Assembly: GCF_946478805.1 (NCBI RefSeq)
Contig: NZ_CAMLDC010000005.1
Location: 124,001-188,000 of the forward strand
Length of the DNA stretch: 64,000 nucleotides
Reading direction: 5' to 3'
DNA from: an uncultured Fluviicola sp.
GTDB lineage: Bacteria > Bacteroidota > Bacteroidia > Flavobacteriales > Crocinitomicaceae
Shown: in pieces, positions 7,848 through 15,895 of the stretch
How the letters are laid out: each line of letters starts with the position of its first letter
How positions within the stretch are numbered: position 1 is the first letter of the stretch
Made by a program: the position numbers and the translations under genes
Notes under the pieces: generated by a model
What the model saw: the letters and a program-made list of their open reading frames with translations, nothing else
The model's database searches: none
Told to the model about the DNA's origin: nothing

Positions 7848-8280
7848 ATGTTTGTTTCAGCATTTGTTGAGAAATCAGATCAAAATCGTGCTGATTGATT
7901 TCAAAAAAACCAAATCGAAATGGATAACCCCAACTTTTTTTGTTTGGAATAAAATCCAATTCGTTTATCAAAGGTAAAATAGAAACAGCCTCGTTTTTAA
8001 AAAATTCGATAGTTCGCCTGGATGGACAGAAATCTTCCGACATCTGGAAAGAATAGGTTTCATCGTCTGCTACTCTTCCAATCGCCGTAAACTCCTGGCA
8101 TTTATCCGGTTTATTCATTGTATGCTTACTGGAATAGTAAATGATAAAATCATCTTTTCGCATGCGTTTCAATGGAGCCGCTTTTCCATGACAAGCTTGG
8201 GCAAATCCTTCAGCAAGACCCTTTTTCACATGGTCTTTGGATGCAACGATAATCCAATATTTCGTTTTTCTTTCCATCAT
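7840..8280 (-). CDS. EVE domain-containing protein
   Basis: A 146-residue protein covering a full EVE (PUA-like) fold: KYWIIVASKDHVKKGLAEGF at the start, RMRKDDFIIYYSSK, FTAIGRVADDE, and LDFIPNKKSWGYPFRFGFFEI near the end. EVE and related YTH/ASCH-type folds bind modified bases or small nucleic-acid ligands; the ligand here is unknown. Two tandem Met codons begin the frame; the first overlaps the upstream VOC stop (ATGA). It sits between a VOC protein gene and the MarR gene in one transcription unit. Confidence 0.85.
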   Translation of the reverse strand: MMERKTKYWIIVASKDHVKKGLAEGFAQACHGKAAPLKRMRKDDFIIYYSSKHTMNKPDKCQEFTAIGRVADDETYSFQMSEDFCPSRRTIEFFKNEAVSILPLINELDFIPNKKSWGYPFRFGFFEINQHDFDLISQQMLKQTYV

Positions 8281-8645
8281 GCGGGCAATTTTGTCTCCAG
8301 GAAAGTCAATTTATAACCGTCGGGGTCTTTCACGTGAAACGCTCTTCCGAAAGGGGTTTCGATGACCGGACCGGAAGTAGTGATTCCATTTCCGATGAAT
8401 TCGGCTTTCAATTCGTCAACATTTTCGGTAACAGCAAACCAAAGTGCTACGCCAATTCCTAATTCTTTTCCTTCGAGAGGTTCAAGCGGTGTGCGGATTG
8501 CAAAACTTGCTTCCCCTTGATTGTATTTGAAAACACAGGCTTGTGGGTTGGTATCGCCAATTTCAAATCCTAGTTTTTTTTCATAGAAGTCTTTTGAAGC
8601 TTCCAAATCCGTCACTTGTAGTGATGCAAATGTCAATAGTCTCAT
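8277..8645 (-). CDS. VOC family protein (glyoxalase/bleomycin-resistance fold)
   Basis: A 122-residue protein beginning MRLLTFASLQVTDLEASKDF. It shows two beta-alpha-beta-beta-beta repeats and the ending GRAFHVKDPDGYKLTFLE, typical of the VOC superfamily (glyoxalase I, dioxygenases, antibiotic-binding proteins). The substrate cannot be told. An upstream in-frame ATG would add 18 residues encoded inside the predicted promoter and operator, so the start at 8645 is preferred. This is the first gene of the VOC-EVE-MarR unit; the next gene overlaps its stop by four bases. Confidence 0.85.
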   Translation of the reverse strand: MRLLTFASLQVTDLEASKDFYEKKLGFEIGDTNPQACVFKYNQGEASFAIRTPLEPLEGKELGIGVALWFAVTENVDELKAEFIGNGITTSGPVIETPFGRAFHVKDPDGYKLTFLETKLPA

Positions 8646-8657
8646 TTCAAAACATTT

Positions 8658-8694
8658 TATTGTTGTCACAAATATAGTATTCACGACAACAATA
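8658..8694. promoter_or_regulatory. Putative MarR operator palindrome
   Basis: TATTGTTGTC (8658-8667) and GACAACAATA (8685-8694) form a perfect 10-bp inverted repeat around a 17-base centre. The centre is itself partly symmetric, with AATA and TATT flanking TAG, so 14 of 17 positions in each half are paired. It covers the predicted -7 box and spacer of the VOC-EVE-MarR operon. Binding here by the operon's own MarR protein would block RNA polymerase. The assignment to MarR is inferred from position and symmetry. Confidence 0.65.
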
Positions 8695-8700
8695 TGCAAA
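8669..8700 (-). promoter_or_regulatory. Promoter of the VOC-EVE-MarR operon
   Basis: On the minus strand a -33 TTTG (8697-8700) and a -7 TATATTTG (8669-8676) are separated by 20 bases. Both match the Bacteroidota consensus (TTTG, about 19-20 bases, TAnnTTTG). The expected transcript start is about 20 bases upstream of the VOC start codon at 8645. Confidence 0.65.
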
Positions 8701-8798
8701 TCTTTTTTTCAAGTGGTTTGAGGATACATGATTTGAATACACCAAAAGACAAAAAGATATCTGTCTATTTGCTCAGTAGAATCAATGGATTCGAAGCT

Positions 8799-9176
8799 TT
8801 AATCTTGAATTCTCCAGGGCGGATTCAAGCGATTTTCACCGGCAAAGAACAGGATTAGTTGATTTCCATCGGGATCTTTCAAATAGGCTTCGCGCCACAG
8901 CCAGGATTGATCTTTCGGAAGTTCGTCAAAAACAATTCCTTTTTGGATGAGGTCGTTGACTTTCTGATCCAGGTTTTCACATTCGAAATAAACGGAAATA
9001 CCGGCACCGGTTGGCAATTCTTCTGTCAAATGAACAGAAAAAGTCGAAGTTCCATCCGGGCATTCAAACCGGGCATAATGGTCCGATTTCACGATCAGCT
9101 TCAATCCGATAGTTTGGTAGAAATCGATTGACTTGGCAATATCTAATGAGGGAACGGTTATCTGGTTCAGGTTCAT
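8799..9176 (-). CDS. VOC family protein
   Basis: A 125-residue protein, MNLNQITVPSLDIAKSIDFY at the start and YLKDPDGNQLILFFAGENRL near the end, with one paired VOC module. It is only distantly similar to the VOC protein at 8277-8645, so the two are not a recent duplication. The function is unassigned (metal-dependent isomerase, dioxygenase or drug-binding protein are all possible). It begins 7 bases after the stop of the upstream unknown gene and is probably the last gene of the operon that begins at 11038. Confidence 0.85.
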   Translation of the reverse strand: MNLNQITVPSLDIAKSIDFYQTIGLKLIVKSDHYARFECPDGTSTFSVHLTEELPTGAGISVYFECENLDQKVNDLIQKGIVFDELPKDQSWLWREAYLKDPDGNQLILFFAGENRLNPPWRIQD

Positions 9177-9183
9177 GCAAAAA

Positions 9184-9834
9184 TCAAGTTAAAGAATTAA
9201 GGCATTCATCAATCTCTTTCCAGTCATTTTTCTCCAAAATTTCTGAAGTAAAGAGTTCCGTTTCAAAAGCAGTCAGGTGTACTTTTCCGTACTTACAGAT
9301 ATAAAAAGAGAATCTGTTTTGTTCGTCGTGGAAAAAGAGGAATTCCGGAGAAAGGGTATCAATACGCTGCATCCAGAAAACAATTGGAATCAATCTTTCC
9401 AGATCTTGAATTCCGATCTTCAAAGCTTCATCATACCGGTCGTTTCCGATGAGTTGTTTTAAGTCTTTGTAAACTTGCTTGAGATGCGGATGTTGGGTGT
9501 TTAGATTTCCAAATAAATTGATTTTAAGATGCGTAATAATCAGTAACTTATTGGTGTTCAGATCCGAAAACAAGGTGATGAGTTTTTTGGAAAGTTTTTC
9601 CGGATAGGTTTCCAGATCGGAGTGATCAAAAGAGATAATAGTATTGAACGTTTTGTTTGATCTGCCAAGTTCGTGAAGTGTATCGAAGGCAGAAAGATAT
9701 TCATTTCTTTCTGCTTCATTTTCACAGGTATTCAAGTCATCTTCACTGTAGATTGCTCGTTGAATCTGAGAGATTTCCAAGGCGCTGTTACTATGTTGTT
9801 TGAAAACATCTTTGCGCTCAATTTGTTCTATCAT
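9184..9834 (-). CDS. Uncharacterised cytosolic protein (216 aa)
   Basis: I do not recognise this protein. It has no signal peptide or membrane segment, is rich in Leu, Asn, Asp and Glu, and looks mostly helical in the first two thirds, followed by a beta-rich FSFYICKYGKVHLTAFETEL stretch. The central KKLITLFSDLNTNKLLIITHL could be one alpha/beta unit. It sits 5 bases after a lipoprotein gene and 7 bases before a VOC gene, so it is an operon member. No catalytic motif is evident. Confidence 0.6.
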   Translation of the reverse strand: MIEQIERKDVFKQHSNSALEISQIQRAIYSEDDLNTCENEAERNEYLSAFDTLHELGRSNKTFNTIISFDHSDLETYPEKLSKKLITLFSDLNTNKLLIITHLKINLFGNLNTQHPHLKQVYKDLKQLIGNDRYDEALKIGIQDLERLIPIVFWMQRIDTLSPEFLFFHDEQNRFSFYICKYGKVHLTAFETELFTSEILEKNDWKEIDECLNSLT

Positions 9835-9839
9835 CTGAC

Positions 9840-10295
9840 TTATTTTCTCTTAAAAATCCATTTTACCTTGGAGCTGTCTGTTGGTGGAGTATCCGTGCAG
9901 CTTGCTCCTTCACAAAATCCCAAACTCCATCTGGAAGGAAGTTCAATGTAATATCCCCAACCGGTTTCCTTTTGAAGTTTTTTCTGAAATGCTTTCGGAA
10001 TTTCTGACCAGGTCATTCCAACATGAAACTTGTCATGTGTCAGAAACAAACTGTCGGAAGTAGCCATATAAATCGAGTCATTCTTTTCAATGACCAAATC
10101 GAAATAATGATCATTAAGTTTGACTCTTTTACTCGGACTGAATTTCCCTGCCGAAACCAAGGTTTGTTTGACAATGACCCCGTCTTTTGTTTTCGTGAGG
10201 TCGTCCTCCGGAATACCGTTCACTGTTTTCGGAGTTTCCGTTGAGCAAGCCCCGATTAGTAAGGAGGAAATGAGAAGGATAAAAGTTTGTTTCAT
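9840..10295 (-). CDS. Putative lipoprotein (151 aa)
   Basis: A signal peptide with a clear lipobox (LIGAC, Cys17) begins this 151-residue protein. The mature part has VNGIPEDDLTKTKDGVIVKQ, then alternating strands, a GMTWSEIPKAFQKKL helix and two close cysteines (GFCEGASC). The mature domain is not recognised. It lies 20 bases downstream of the SecD-like lipoprotein gene and 5 bases upstream of an unknown gene, so the three are probably co-transcribed. It is probably anchored in the periplasmic leaflet or the outer membrane. Confidence 0.7.
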   Translation of the reverse strand: MKQTFILLISSLLIGACSTETPKTVNGIPEDDLTKTKDGVIVKQTLVSAGKFSPSKRVKLNDHYFDLVIEKNDSIYMATSDSLFLTHDKFHVGMTWSEIPKAFQKKLQKETGWGYYIELPSRWSLGFCEGASCTDTPPTDSSKVKWIFKRK

Positions 10296-10315
10296 ATTCG
10301 TGTTTTTGAATTAAA

Positions 10316-11038
10316 TTACTTTCCTGCGTTGATCCGCGCTGCCAATTCTTCCGCTTCTGCAACAGAAAAATTTCCACTGATCTCGGTTTTGCCTCCGGCA
10401 ATTGCATCATTCACTACCGGGCAGGAAAGCACCCGGTTGTCTATCGTTATTGCAATCGGACGACCAATATTTTTGCGGGTCATAATCTCCCAATCGTGAG
10501 CTCCTTGATCATTCATGGAGATTCGGATGACGGGCATCTGATTGTAATCAGCTATTGCAGTTTCAGCGGATTTAATAGATTTCCCGTCAACAATTGCTTT
10601 GTTTCCATCAGGTACTTTTACTGCATACAGTGCATACATCTTTTCCCCGTTTGGTGACTCTTCCAAGCCGAATGACCACATGAATCGCAGATTTTTCGGG
10701 AAATTGCTCTTGAATCCTGGAATAGCCAAAATGGAATCTATGATTGGAATATGCTCTTCTTCTGCATAAGCGAAGGCATTTTTTTGATTTATAACTTGGA
10801 CAATTCTTCTTAGGTCTCTGGGATTTAACTCATCGAGATGTAATGTACTGTTCAATGAAAGTGAATCGTGATCGTGCGCCCAATTGCAGGCTGCATTCCA
10901 CGAATCCAGGATTTCGTTGGTTCCGTAAGTCTCAAAGAACTGAACATTTCCGGGTTTTACATTTTTCAGTTTTATATTATTGGATTGATTGCCGCAAGCA
11001 GTTAGTACCAGAAATAATACGAATGGAAGAAGTTTCAT
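10316..11038 (-). CDS. Lipoprotein with stand-alone SecD P1-head-like domain
   Basis: The chosen start gives MKLLPFVLFLVLTACGNQ, a signal peptide with lipobox Cys15; a longer frame would add 31 residues without a signal. Residues 20-140 resemble the start of the SecD periplasmic region. The last 70 residues carry IRISMNDQGAHDWEIMTRKN, then IGRPIAITIDNRVLSCPVVN and ISGNFSVAEAEELAARINAG, a close match to the SecDF P1 head, which grips translocated proteins. No membrane helices of SecD are present. It heads an operon with another lipoprotein. It may have been derived from the cell's own secDF; its role is unknown. Confidence 0.75.
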   Translation of the reverse strand: MKLLPFVLFLVLTACGNQSNNIKLKNVKPGNVQFFETYGTNEILDSWNAACNWAHDHDSLSLNSTLHLDELNPRDLRRIVQVINQKNAFAYAEEEHIPIIDSILAIPGFKSNFPKNLRFMWSFGLEESPNGEKMYALYAVKVPDGNKAIVDGKSIKSAETAIADYNQMPVIRISMNDQGAHDWEIMTRKNIGRPIAITIDNRVLSCPVVNDAIAGGKTEISGNFSVAEAEELAARINAGK

Positions 11039-11211
11039 GGTTGAAAGTTTAGGGATAAAAATACGATTTATTGGGTTTCCCGCAGTAAGGGCACGGAAGA
11101 GTGCAGAAGTTTTGATATGAGAATTTTCCATTTGCGTGAAAGATTATAAACCACCTTCAGCGACGCTTAGTTTCCTTCTAATTAGAAGCCAAATCCAGCA
11201 AAATCAATCCT

Positions 11212-12108
11212 TTAAAAATTATACTTATCTTGTATGGATTTGCTTATACCGAGTAAATCCGGATAAATATCTCTTTCAGATATTCCCAATATTTCGAGCT
11301 CTTTTTTGATGTTTGCTTTCGAGTATTTGTCAATTATAATTTTTGCTAGATATTTCTGGTTATTTTCAAAATCTAAAATTCCATTAACCTCATTTCCAAA
11401 AATTGTAAAACAAGATTTTTGATTTCTCATCCGATCATCTAATAGATATGGATAAATGGCAAGAGGAAAAAAATTCTTTTCATATGGATCGTGACTATGA
11501 TCAAAGTCCATTAACAAATACATTCGAAATAATTCATCAAGATTTAAATTTCCGTTTTTATCAATTAATTCAACTTTTTTAGATGATTGAGGAAAATAAA
11601 TACTGCTTGTTTGAACAGTTCCATTTGAAAACTGGTTTATAACAGAACGATTAAAATTATGTGGAGATAATAGCCACACAACTGAATTGTGTTTTTTAAA
11701 CGAGTCATCAGAGATTGAAAAATATAGGGCAATTAAAGCACTTTCTGTCCAATCCAATAATCTAGTATCCATCCCATAATGTTGCATTAAGAAGTATTTA
11801 TTCCAATCATTATTTTTAATTCTATTCTTATTAAGAAACATTTCAGCCTCCCGAGAAAAGGAAGGTTTTAGATTGCACTCAATATTTATTACATCTTCGA
11901 AAACAAGGTTTTTTATGAAGTCATCTGATAAAGGCCCTCCACGGTTTCGGAATGCTTTTGGAATTAATGGAGTAGAAATTTCATCACTCCCTTCTCCCCT
12001 AAACCAAATGTTTTTTACTGCTTCAGTAGGAGAAGAAATAGTTGTAATTTTTTCGTGCATTGAGTTAATAAATTCTGATACGGATTTTATTAGGATTTCT
12101 TTACTCAT
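11212..12108 (-). CDS. FRG domain-containing protein
   Basis: A 298-residue protein with the FRG signature: NIWFRGEG (about 34-41), then FLMQHYGMDTRLLDWTESAL (107-124) and IALYFSIS. The start MSKEILIKSV is preferred over an ATG 16 codons upstream because family members begin close to the first helix. FRG proteins are widespread but not well characterised; many occur in variable or defence-like genomic regions. Codon use here is visibly AT-richer than in flanking metG, which suggests acquisition. It stands alone: the upstream 200 bases contain no other gene. A nuclease or ADP-ribosyltransferase-like activity would be guesswork. Confidence 0.82.
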   Translation of the reverse strand: MSKEILIKSVSEFINSMHEKITTISSPTEAVKNIWFRGEGSDEISTPLIPKAFRNRGGPLSDDFIKNLVFEDVINIECNLKPSFSREAEMFLNKNRIKNNDWNKYFLMQHYGMDTRLLDWTESALIALYFSISDDSFKKHNSVVWLLSPHNFNRSVINQFSNGTVQTSSIYFPQSSKKVELIDKNGNLNLDELFRMYLLMDFDHSHDPYEKNFFPLAIYPYLLDDRMRNQKSCFTIFGNEVNGILDFENNQKYLAKIIIDKYSKANIKKELEILGISERDIYPDLLGISKSIQDKYNF

Positions 12109-12189
12109 TAATCGGTTTAATATAGGAATGAATAATCTTTGCCCAAACCTAAACAAAAGTCACAAATCTGACAACCGTATTTACCAAAA

Positions 12190-12222
12190 TTCCTCTGCGT
12201 TCCTCTGCGAAATCTGCGGGAT
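12190..12222. repeat. Intergenic CTCTGCG repeat, possible family copies at 11077 and 14399
   Basis: The stretch has two CCTCTGCG units two bases apart followed by AAATCTGCGGG. In inverse orientation, degraded versions (TTTCCCGCAG then GTGCAGAAG) occur near 11077-11114 and, as TTTCCCGTAGAGG and GCGCAGAAT, near 14399-14430. The three lie between genes on either side of the FRG and metG genes. They look like decayed copies of one small intergenic repeat. Similarity of the outer copies is partial. Confidence 0.4.
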
Positions 12223-12314
12223 AAAAATGTTGATTTCCTCCCCCTTGTTTCCCCTCGAAAGGAGGAGATTGATTTCCTCTTAATCTGCAGGAGATCGAGA
12301 GCTAAAAATTTTCC

Positions 12315-12322
12315 TAATTTTG
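12315..12322 (+). promoter_or_regulatory. Putative -7 box (TAATTTTG) of metG
   Basis: TAATTTTG ends only four bases before the metG ATG. In this phylum transcription starts about 4-7 bases after the box, so the mRNA may be leaderless. No consensus -33 is seen at normal spacing. Confidence 0.4.
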
Positions 12323-12326
12323 TACC

Positions 12327-14384
12327 ATGAATAAATCGAAATTTACTGTAACAGCTGCGCTTCCATATGCGAACGGACCCCTTCATTTAGGACATGTTGC
12401 CGGTGTTTACCTGCCTGCTGATATTTTTGTGCGATTCCTGCGCTCGAACGGACACGATGTGGCCTTCATTTGTGGTTCGGATGAACACGGTGCTGCAATT
12501 ACCTTACGCGCTAAAAAAGAAGGAATTACCCCACGTGAAATTGTAGATAAATACAACAAGATTATCGGTGATTCATTCAAACAGTTCAATATCTCATTTG
12601 ATATCTTCCATCGCACTTCTGCGCAGATTCATATCGAAACGGCGCAGGATTTCTTCAAGGTCTTGGAATCAAAGGGAAAATTCATTGAAGAGACAACTGA
12701 ACAATATTACGACGAAGAATACCAGCAGTTTTTAGCTGACAGATACATTACGGGAGAGTGCCCGAATTGCGGAAACCCGAATGCTTACGGAGACCAATGT
12801 GAGAGATGTGGTTCGGATTTGAGTCCGACGGATTTGAAAAACCCGGTTTCCACTCTGAGCGGATTGAAACCTGTTCTCAGAACGACTTCTCACTGGTTCT
12901 TGCCAATGGATCGCCACGAAGAGTGGTTGCGTCCGTGGATCAAGGAAGGAATTCTGGATGGAAAACAGCAGCACAATCCGAAAGCCTGGAGAAACCAGGT
13001 GATCGGTCAGTGTATGTCCTGGATCGATGGTGGTTTACACCCGCGTGCTATGACCCGTGACCTGGACTGGGGAGTTCCTGTTCCACTTCCGGGTGCGGAT
13101 GGGAAAGTACTCTACGTGTGGTTGGATGCTCCGATCGGCTACATTTCTGCAACCAAGCAATGGGCGTTGGATAATGGAAAAGACTGGAAAGATTACTGGT
13201 GTAATGAAGACAGAAAATTGGTTCATTTCATCGGGAAAGACAATATTGTGTTCCATGCAATTATTTTCCCGATCTTATTAAAAGATCACGGTGGATTCAT
13301 CTTGCCGGACAACGTACCGGCTTACGAGTTTCTCAACTTGGAAGGGGACAAATTCTCGACTTCGCGCAATTGGGCTGTTTGGTTGCATGAATACTTGGAA
13401 GGATACCCGGAGAAGATCGATGAATTGAAATACACATTGACATGCATCGCTCCTGAAACAAAAGATGCTGAATTTACCTGGAAGGAATACCAGGCACGTG
13501 TAAACAACGAGTTGGCGGATATCCTGGGGAATTTTATCAATCGTGCATTGGTGTTGACTCAAAAGTATTACGGAGGAAAAGTTCCGGAATGTGGCGAATT
13601 GACAGCTGAAGATCAACAAGTGTTGACCGACATGAAAGCGATTCCTCAACGTATTGCCGATTTGGTATACCAATACAAATTACGTGATGCGCAGGCAGAA
13701 GCTATGTTGTTAGCACGCATTGGAAACAAATACCTGGCGGATAACGAACCGTGGAAATTGGTGAAAACCGATCCGAAGCGCGTGGAAACGATTATGAATA
13801 TCGCCTTGCAAATTACCGCGAACCTCGGTTTGGTATTGGATCCGTTCTTGCCGGAAACAGCCGCGAAGATCCGGGCATTTGTAGGAACTGAACCGAAACC
13901 GTGGGATGTGGCTGGAAGTATCTTATTGCAGGCGGGAGACCAGACAAACGAACCAAGCATCCTGTTCCAAAAGATCGATGACGAATTTGTGGCAAAAGAA
14001 GTGGAATTCCTGCATGCTTCCCAACCGGTAGCCGAAACGAACTTCCCTCCACAGAAAGAGGAAACGTCGTTTGATGACTTCAGCAAAATGGATATCCGTT
14101 TGGGGACAGTCGTGGATGCGATCCGCGTACCGAAAGCGGATAAACTCTTGCAACTGACGGTCAATACAGGAATTGATACACGGACAATCGTTTCCGGGAT
14201 AGCAGAACATTATACCCCGGAGGAAGTGATTGGAAAAACAGTTGCTGTGCTGATGAACCTGGCACCTCGCAAAATCCGTGGAGTGGAATCCCAGGGAATG
14301 ATCTTGATGGCTGAAAACGAAGAAGGAAAATTGAGCTTTATGATTCCTGAAAGAGGATTTGAAGCGGGTGGAGAGATTCGATAG
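12327..14384 (+). CDS. metG: Methionyl-tRNA synthetase with C-terminal tRNA-binding domain
   Basis: A 685-residue class I synthetase that charges tRNA-Met with methionine. The Rossmann part shows LPYANGPLHLGHVAG (HIGH variant). Residues near 147-166 carry two CxxC pairs (CPNCG, CERCG) for zinc. The KMSKS equivalent is KFSTSRN, as in metG1-type enzymes. An anticodon-binding helical domain follows. The last 110 residues (DDFSKMDIRLGTVVDAIRVP to MILMAENEEGKL) are a Trbp111/EMAP-type OB-fold that binds tRNA and supports dimerisation. The gene is complete. The ATG directly follows a promoter-like box. Confidence 0.97.
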   Translation: MNKSKFTVTAALPYANGPLHLGHVAGVYLPADIFVRFLRSNGHDVAFICGSDEHGAAITLRAKKEGITPREIVDKYNKIIGDSFKQFNISFDIFHRTSAQIHIETAQDFFKVLESKGKFIEETTEQYYDEEYQQFLADRYITGECPNCGNPNAYGDQCERCGSDLSPTDLKNPVSTLSGLKPVLRTTSHWFLPMDRHEEWLRPWIKEGILDGKQQHNPKAWRNQVIGQCMSWIDGGLHPRAMTRDLDWGVPVPLPGADGKVLYVWLDAPIGYISATKQWALDNGKDWKDYWCNEDRKLVHFIGKDNIVFHAIIFPILLKDHGGFILPDNVPAYEFLNLEGDKFSTSRNWAVWLHEYLEGYPEKIDELKYTLTCIAPETKDAEFTWKEYQARVNNELADILGNFINRALVLTQKYYGGKVPECGELTAEDQQVLTDMKAIPQRIADLVYQYKLRDAQAEAMLLARIGNKYLADNEPWKLVKTDPKRVETIMNIALQITANLGLVLDPFLPETAAKIRAFVGTEPKPWDVAGSILLQAGDQTNEPSILFQKIDDEFVAKEVEFLHASQPVAETNFPPQKEETSFDDFSKMDIRLGTVVDAIRVPKADKLLQLTVNTGIDTRTIVSGIAEHYTPEEVIGKTVAVLMNLAPRKIRGVESQGMILMAENEEGKLSFMIPERGFEAGGEIR

Positions 14385-14420
14385 ATTACACATATTATTT
14401 CCCGTAGAGGGAAGCAGAAG

Positions 14421-14446
14421 AGCGCAGAATATTTCTGTGCTTTTTT
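14421..14446 (+). terminator. Terminator after metG
   Basis: GCGCAGAA (14422-14429) pairs with TTCTGTGC (14433-14440) with one G-U wobble, followed directly by six T. It lies 37 bases after the metG stop. Confidence 0.8.
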
Positions 14447-14578
14447 GTTTTTTACATAGTTATAATTGAGTTTAAATCAAGTAGATGCTATTAATAAGGT
14501 TCATCATAAGCAGTTAATAACCTATCTCAGATTCTCGAAGTTGAAGTTGGGAATATCCACGGGAATTATAAAGAATTG

Positions 14579-14586
14579 TATTTTTG
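14579..14586 (+). promoter_or_regulatory. Putative -7 box (TATTTTTG) of the ClC gene
   Basis: TATTTTTG ends five bases before the ATG at 14592, the same close geometry as metG, and supports that ATG over the longer frame. No -33 box at usual spacing. Confidence 0.4.
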
Positions 14587-14591
14587 CAGGT

Positions 14592-15869
14592 ATGACAGAG
14601 CGAAAGAAGATAATCCTATACAACGATGTAAAACTCGTAGTAATCTCGATGTTGACTGCCTTAGTCTGCTGTATTTTGGCACTTGTTTTAAAATTGCTTA
14701 CGGAATTGGTTCAACATCGGTTGTTTCGTTTCGGAAGTGAAAGCAACCTCATTTGGTTTATTGTATTTCCGACAGTTGGGATTACAGCGATTTATTTTTT
14801 GCGCAAGTATCTTTTCAAGAATCGAAAAAATAAGGGAATCACCGAGATCTATAAGACCTTGGATCAACGGAAAGACCATTTACCTTTATTCAAAGTTCCA
14901 TCCCATTTGCTCAATGGGTTTTTCACGGTGATTTTTGGAGGATCGACGGGAATAGAAGTTTCTACGGTAGTCGCAACAGCCACGGTTGGCAATGAGGCTT
15001 ATAAACGCGATTTTTCCGCCAAGATGTATAAACGGGAATTGGTCAGTGCCGGAGTGCTTGCCGGTGTTGGTGTCTTGTTTGGAAGTCCGCTTGTGGGCCT
15101 GTTCTTTGCATTGGAAGTCATCGCCCGAAAGATAAACCGTTCGCTTTTGATCAGTTGTATTTCAGCAGCTTTGGTGACGGGGATTTTTGTTTTAGTGCTT
15201 GATAGTAACCCGTTACTGCCTTTTGAAGTTCAGGATTGGGCGTGGAAAGCGTTGCCGTTTTTCATCTTGTTGAGTTTGTTCGGAGCGTTGCTTTCTGTTT
15301 ATTTCACGGTTTTGGTGATTCGGATCAAGGAATTTTTTGGGAGAATCCCGAATAATTTCCTTCGTGTGAACCTGGGAGCTTTGTTGGTTGGGGCTGCAAT
15401 TGTATGCTTTCCCTTCCTATACGGAGATAGCTATCACGGATTGATCGAACTGATTCACCAGGTAGTGGAAAACGAACGGGTTTCTCTTGCAATTTTGGCT
15501 CTATTGATTGTCATCAAACCTTTAGTTGCTGCGCTCACCCTGGGAGCTGGAGGAGATGGAGGAGTGTTTGCGCCGAGTATTGTAGTTGGAGCGGTATTGG
15601 GTTTATTTTTTGCCTTACTCTGTAACCAGGTTTTTCATACGGAACTTGTTCCTTTGAACTTTGCTTTGGCGGGAGTTGCTGCGACTCTTTCCTCTGCAAT
15701 TTCAGCACCGTTTACAGCCTTGGTTCTTGTCTGTAACCTGGTTCCGAATGGCTACGCGCTTTTCATTCCAGTATTCATCAGCAGTTTCCTGGCGCAACGG
15801 ATTGCCCGATTTATTCTTCCGTATAATGTCTATACATACGGGATGAACAAGGAGTCTAAGATAAGCTGA
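14592..15869 (+). CDS. ClC-type voltage-gated chloride channel/transporter
   Basis: A 425-residue polytopic membrane protein. The frame is open 42 codons further up, but MTERKKIILYNDVKLVVISM is taken as the start because the extension is unlike ClC proteins and lies in the promoter region. ClC signatures are FGGSTGIEVSTVVATATVGN (GSGIP-like loop with the gating Glu), LVSAGVLAGVGVLFGSPLVG, and GAGGDGGVFAPSIVVGAVLG. Family members carry chloride either passively or in exchange for protons. No CBS domains are present. It lies between the metG terminator and a convergent small lipoprotein gene. Confidence 0.9.
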   Translation: MTERKKIILYNDVKLVVISMLTALVCCILALVLKLLTELVQHRLFRFGSESNLIWFIVFPTVGITAIYFLRKYLFKNRKNKGITEIYKTLDQRKDHLPLFKVPSHLLNGFFTVIFGGSTGIEVSTVVATATVGNEAYKRDFSAKMYKRELVSAGVLAGVGVLFGSPLVGLFFALEVIARKINRSLLISCISAALVTGIFVLVLDSNPLLPFEVQDWAWKALPFFILLSLFGALLSVYFTVLVIRIKEFFGRIPNNFLRVNLGALLVGAAIVCFPFLYGDSYHGLIELIHQVVENERVSLAILALLIVIKPLVAALTLGAGGDGGVFAPSIVVGAVLGLFFALLCNQVFHTELVPLNFALAGVAATLSSAISAPFTALVLVCNLVPNGYALFIPVFISSFLAQRIARFILPYNVYTYGMNKESKIS

Positions 15870-15895
15870 TTAAAAATTAGCTGGAGGGGTATAAA

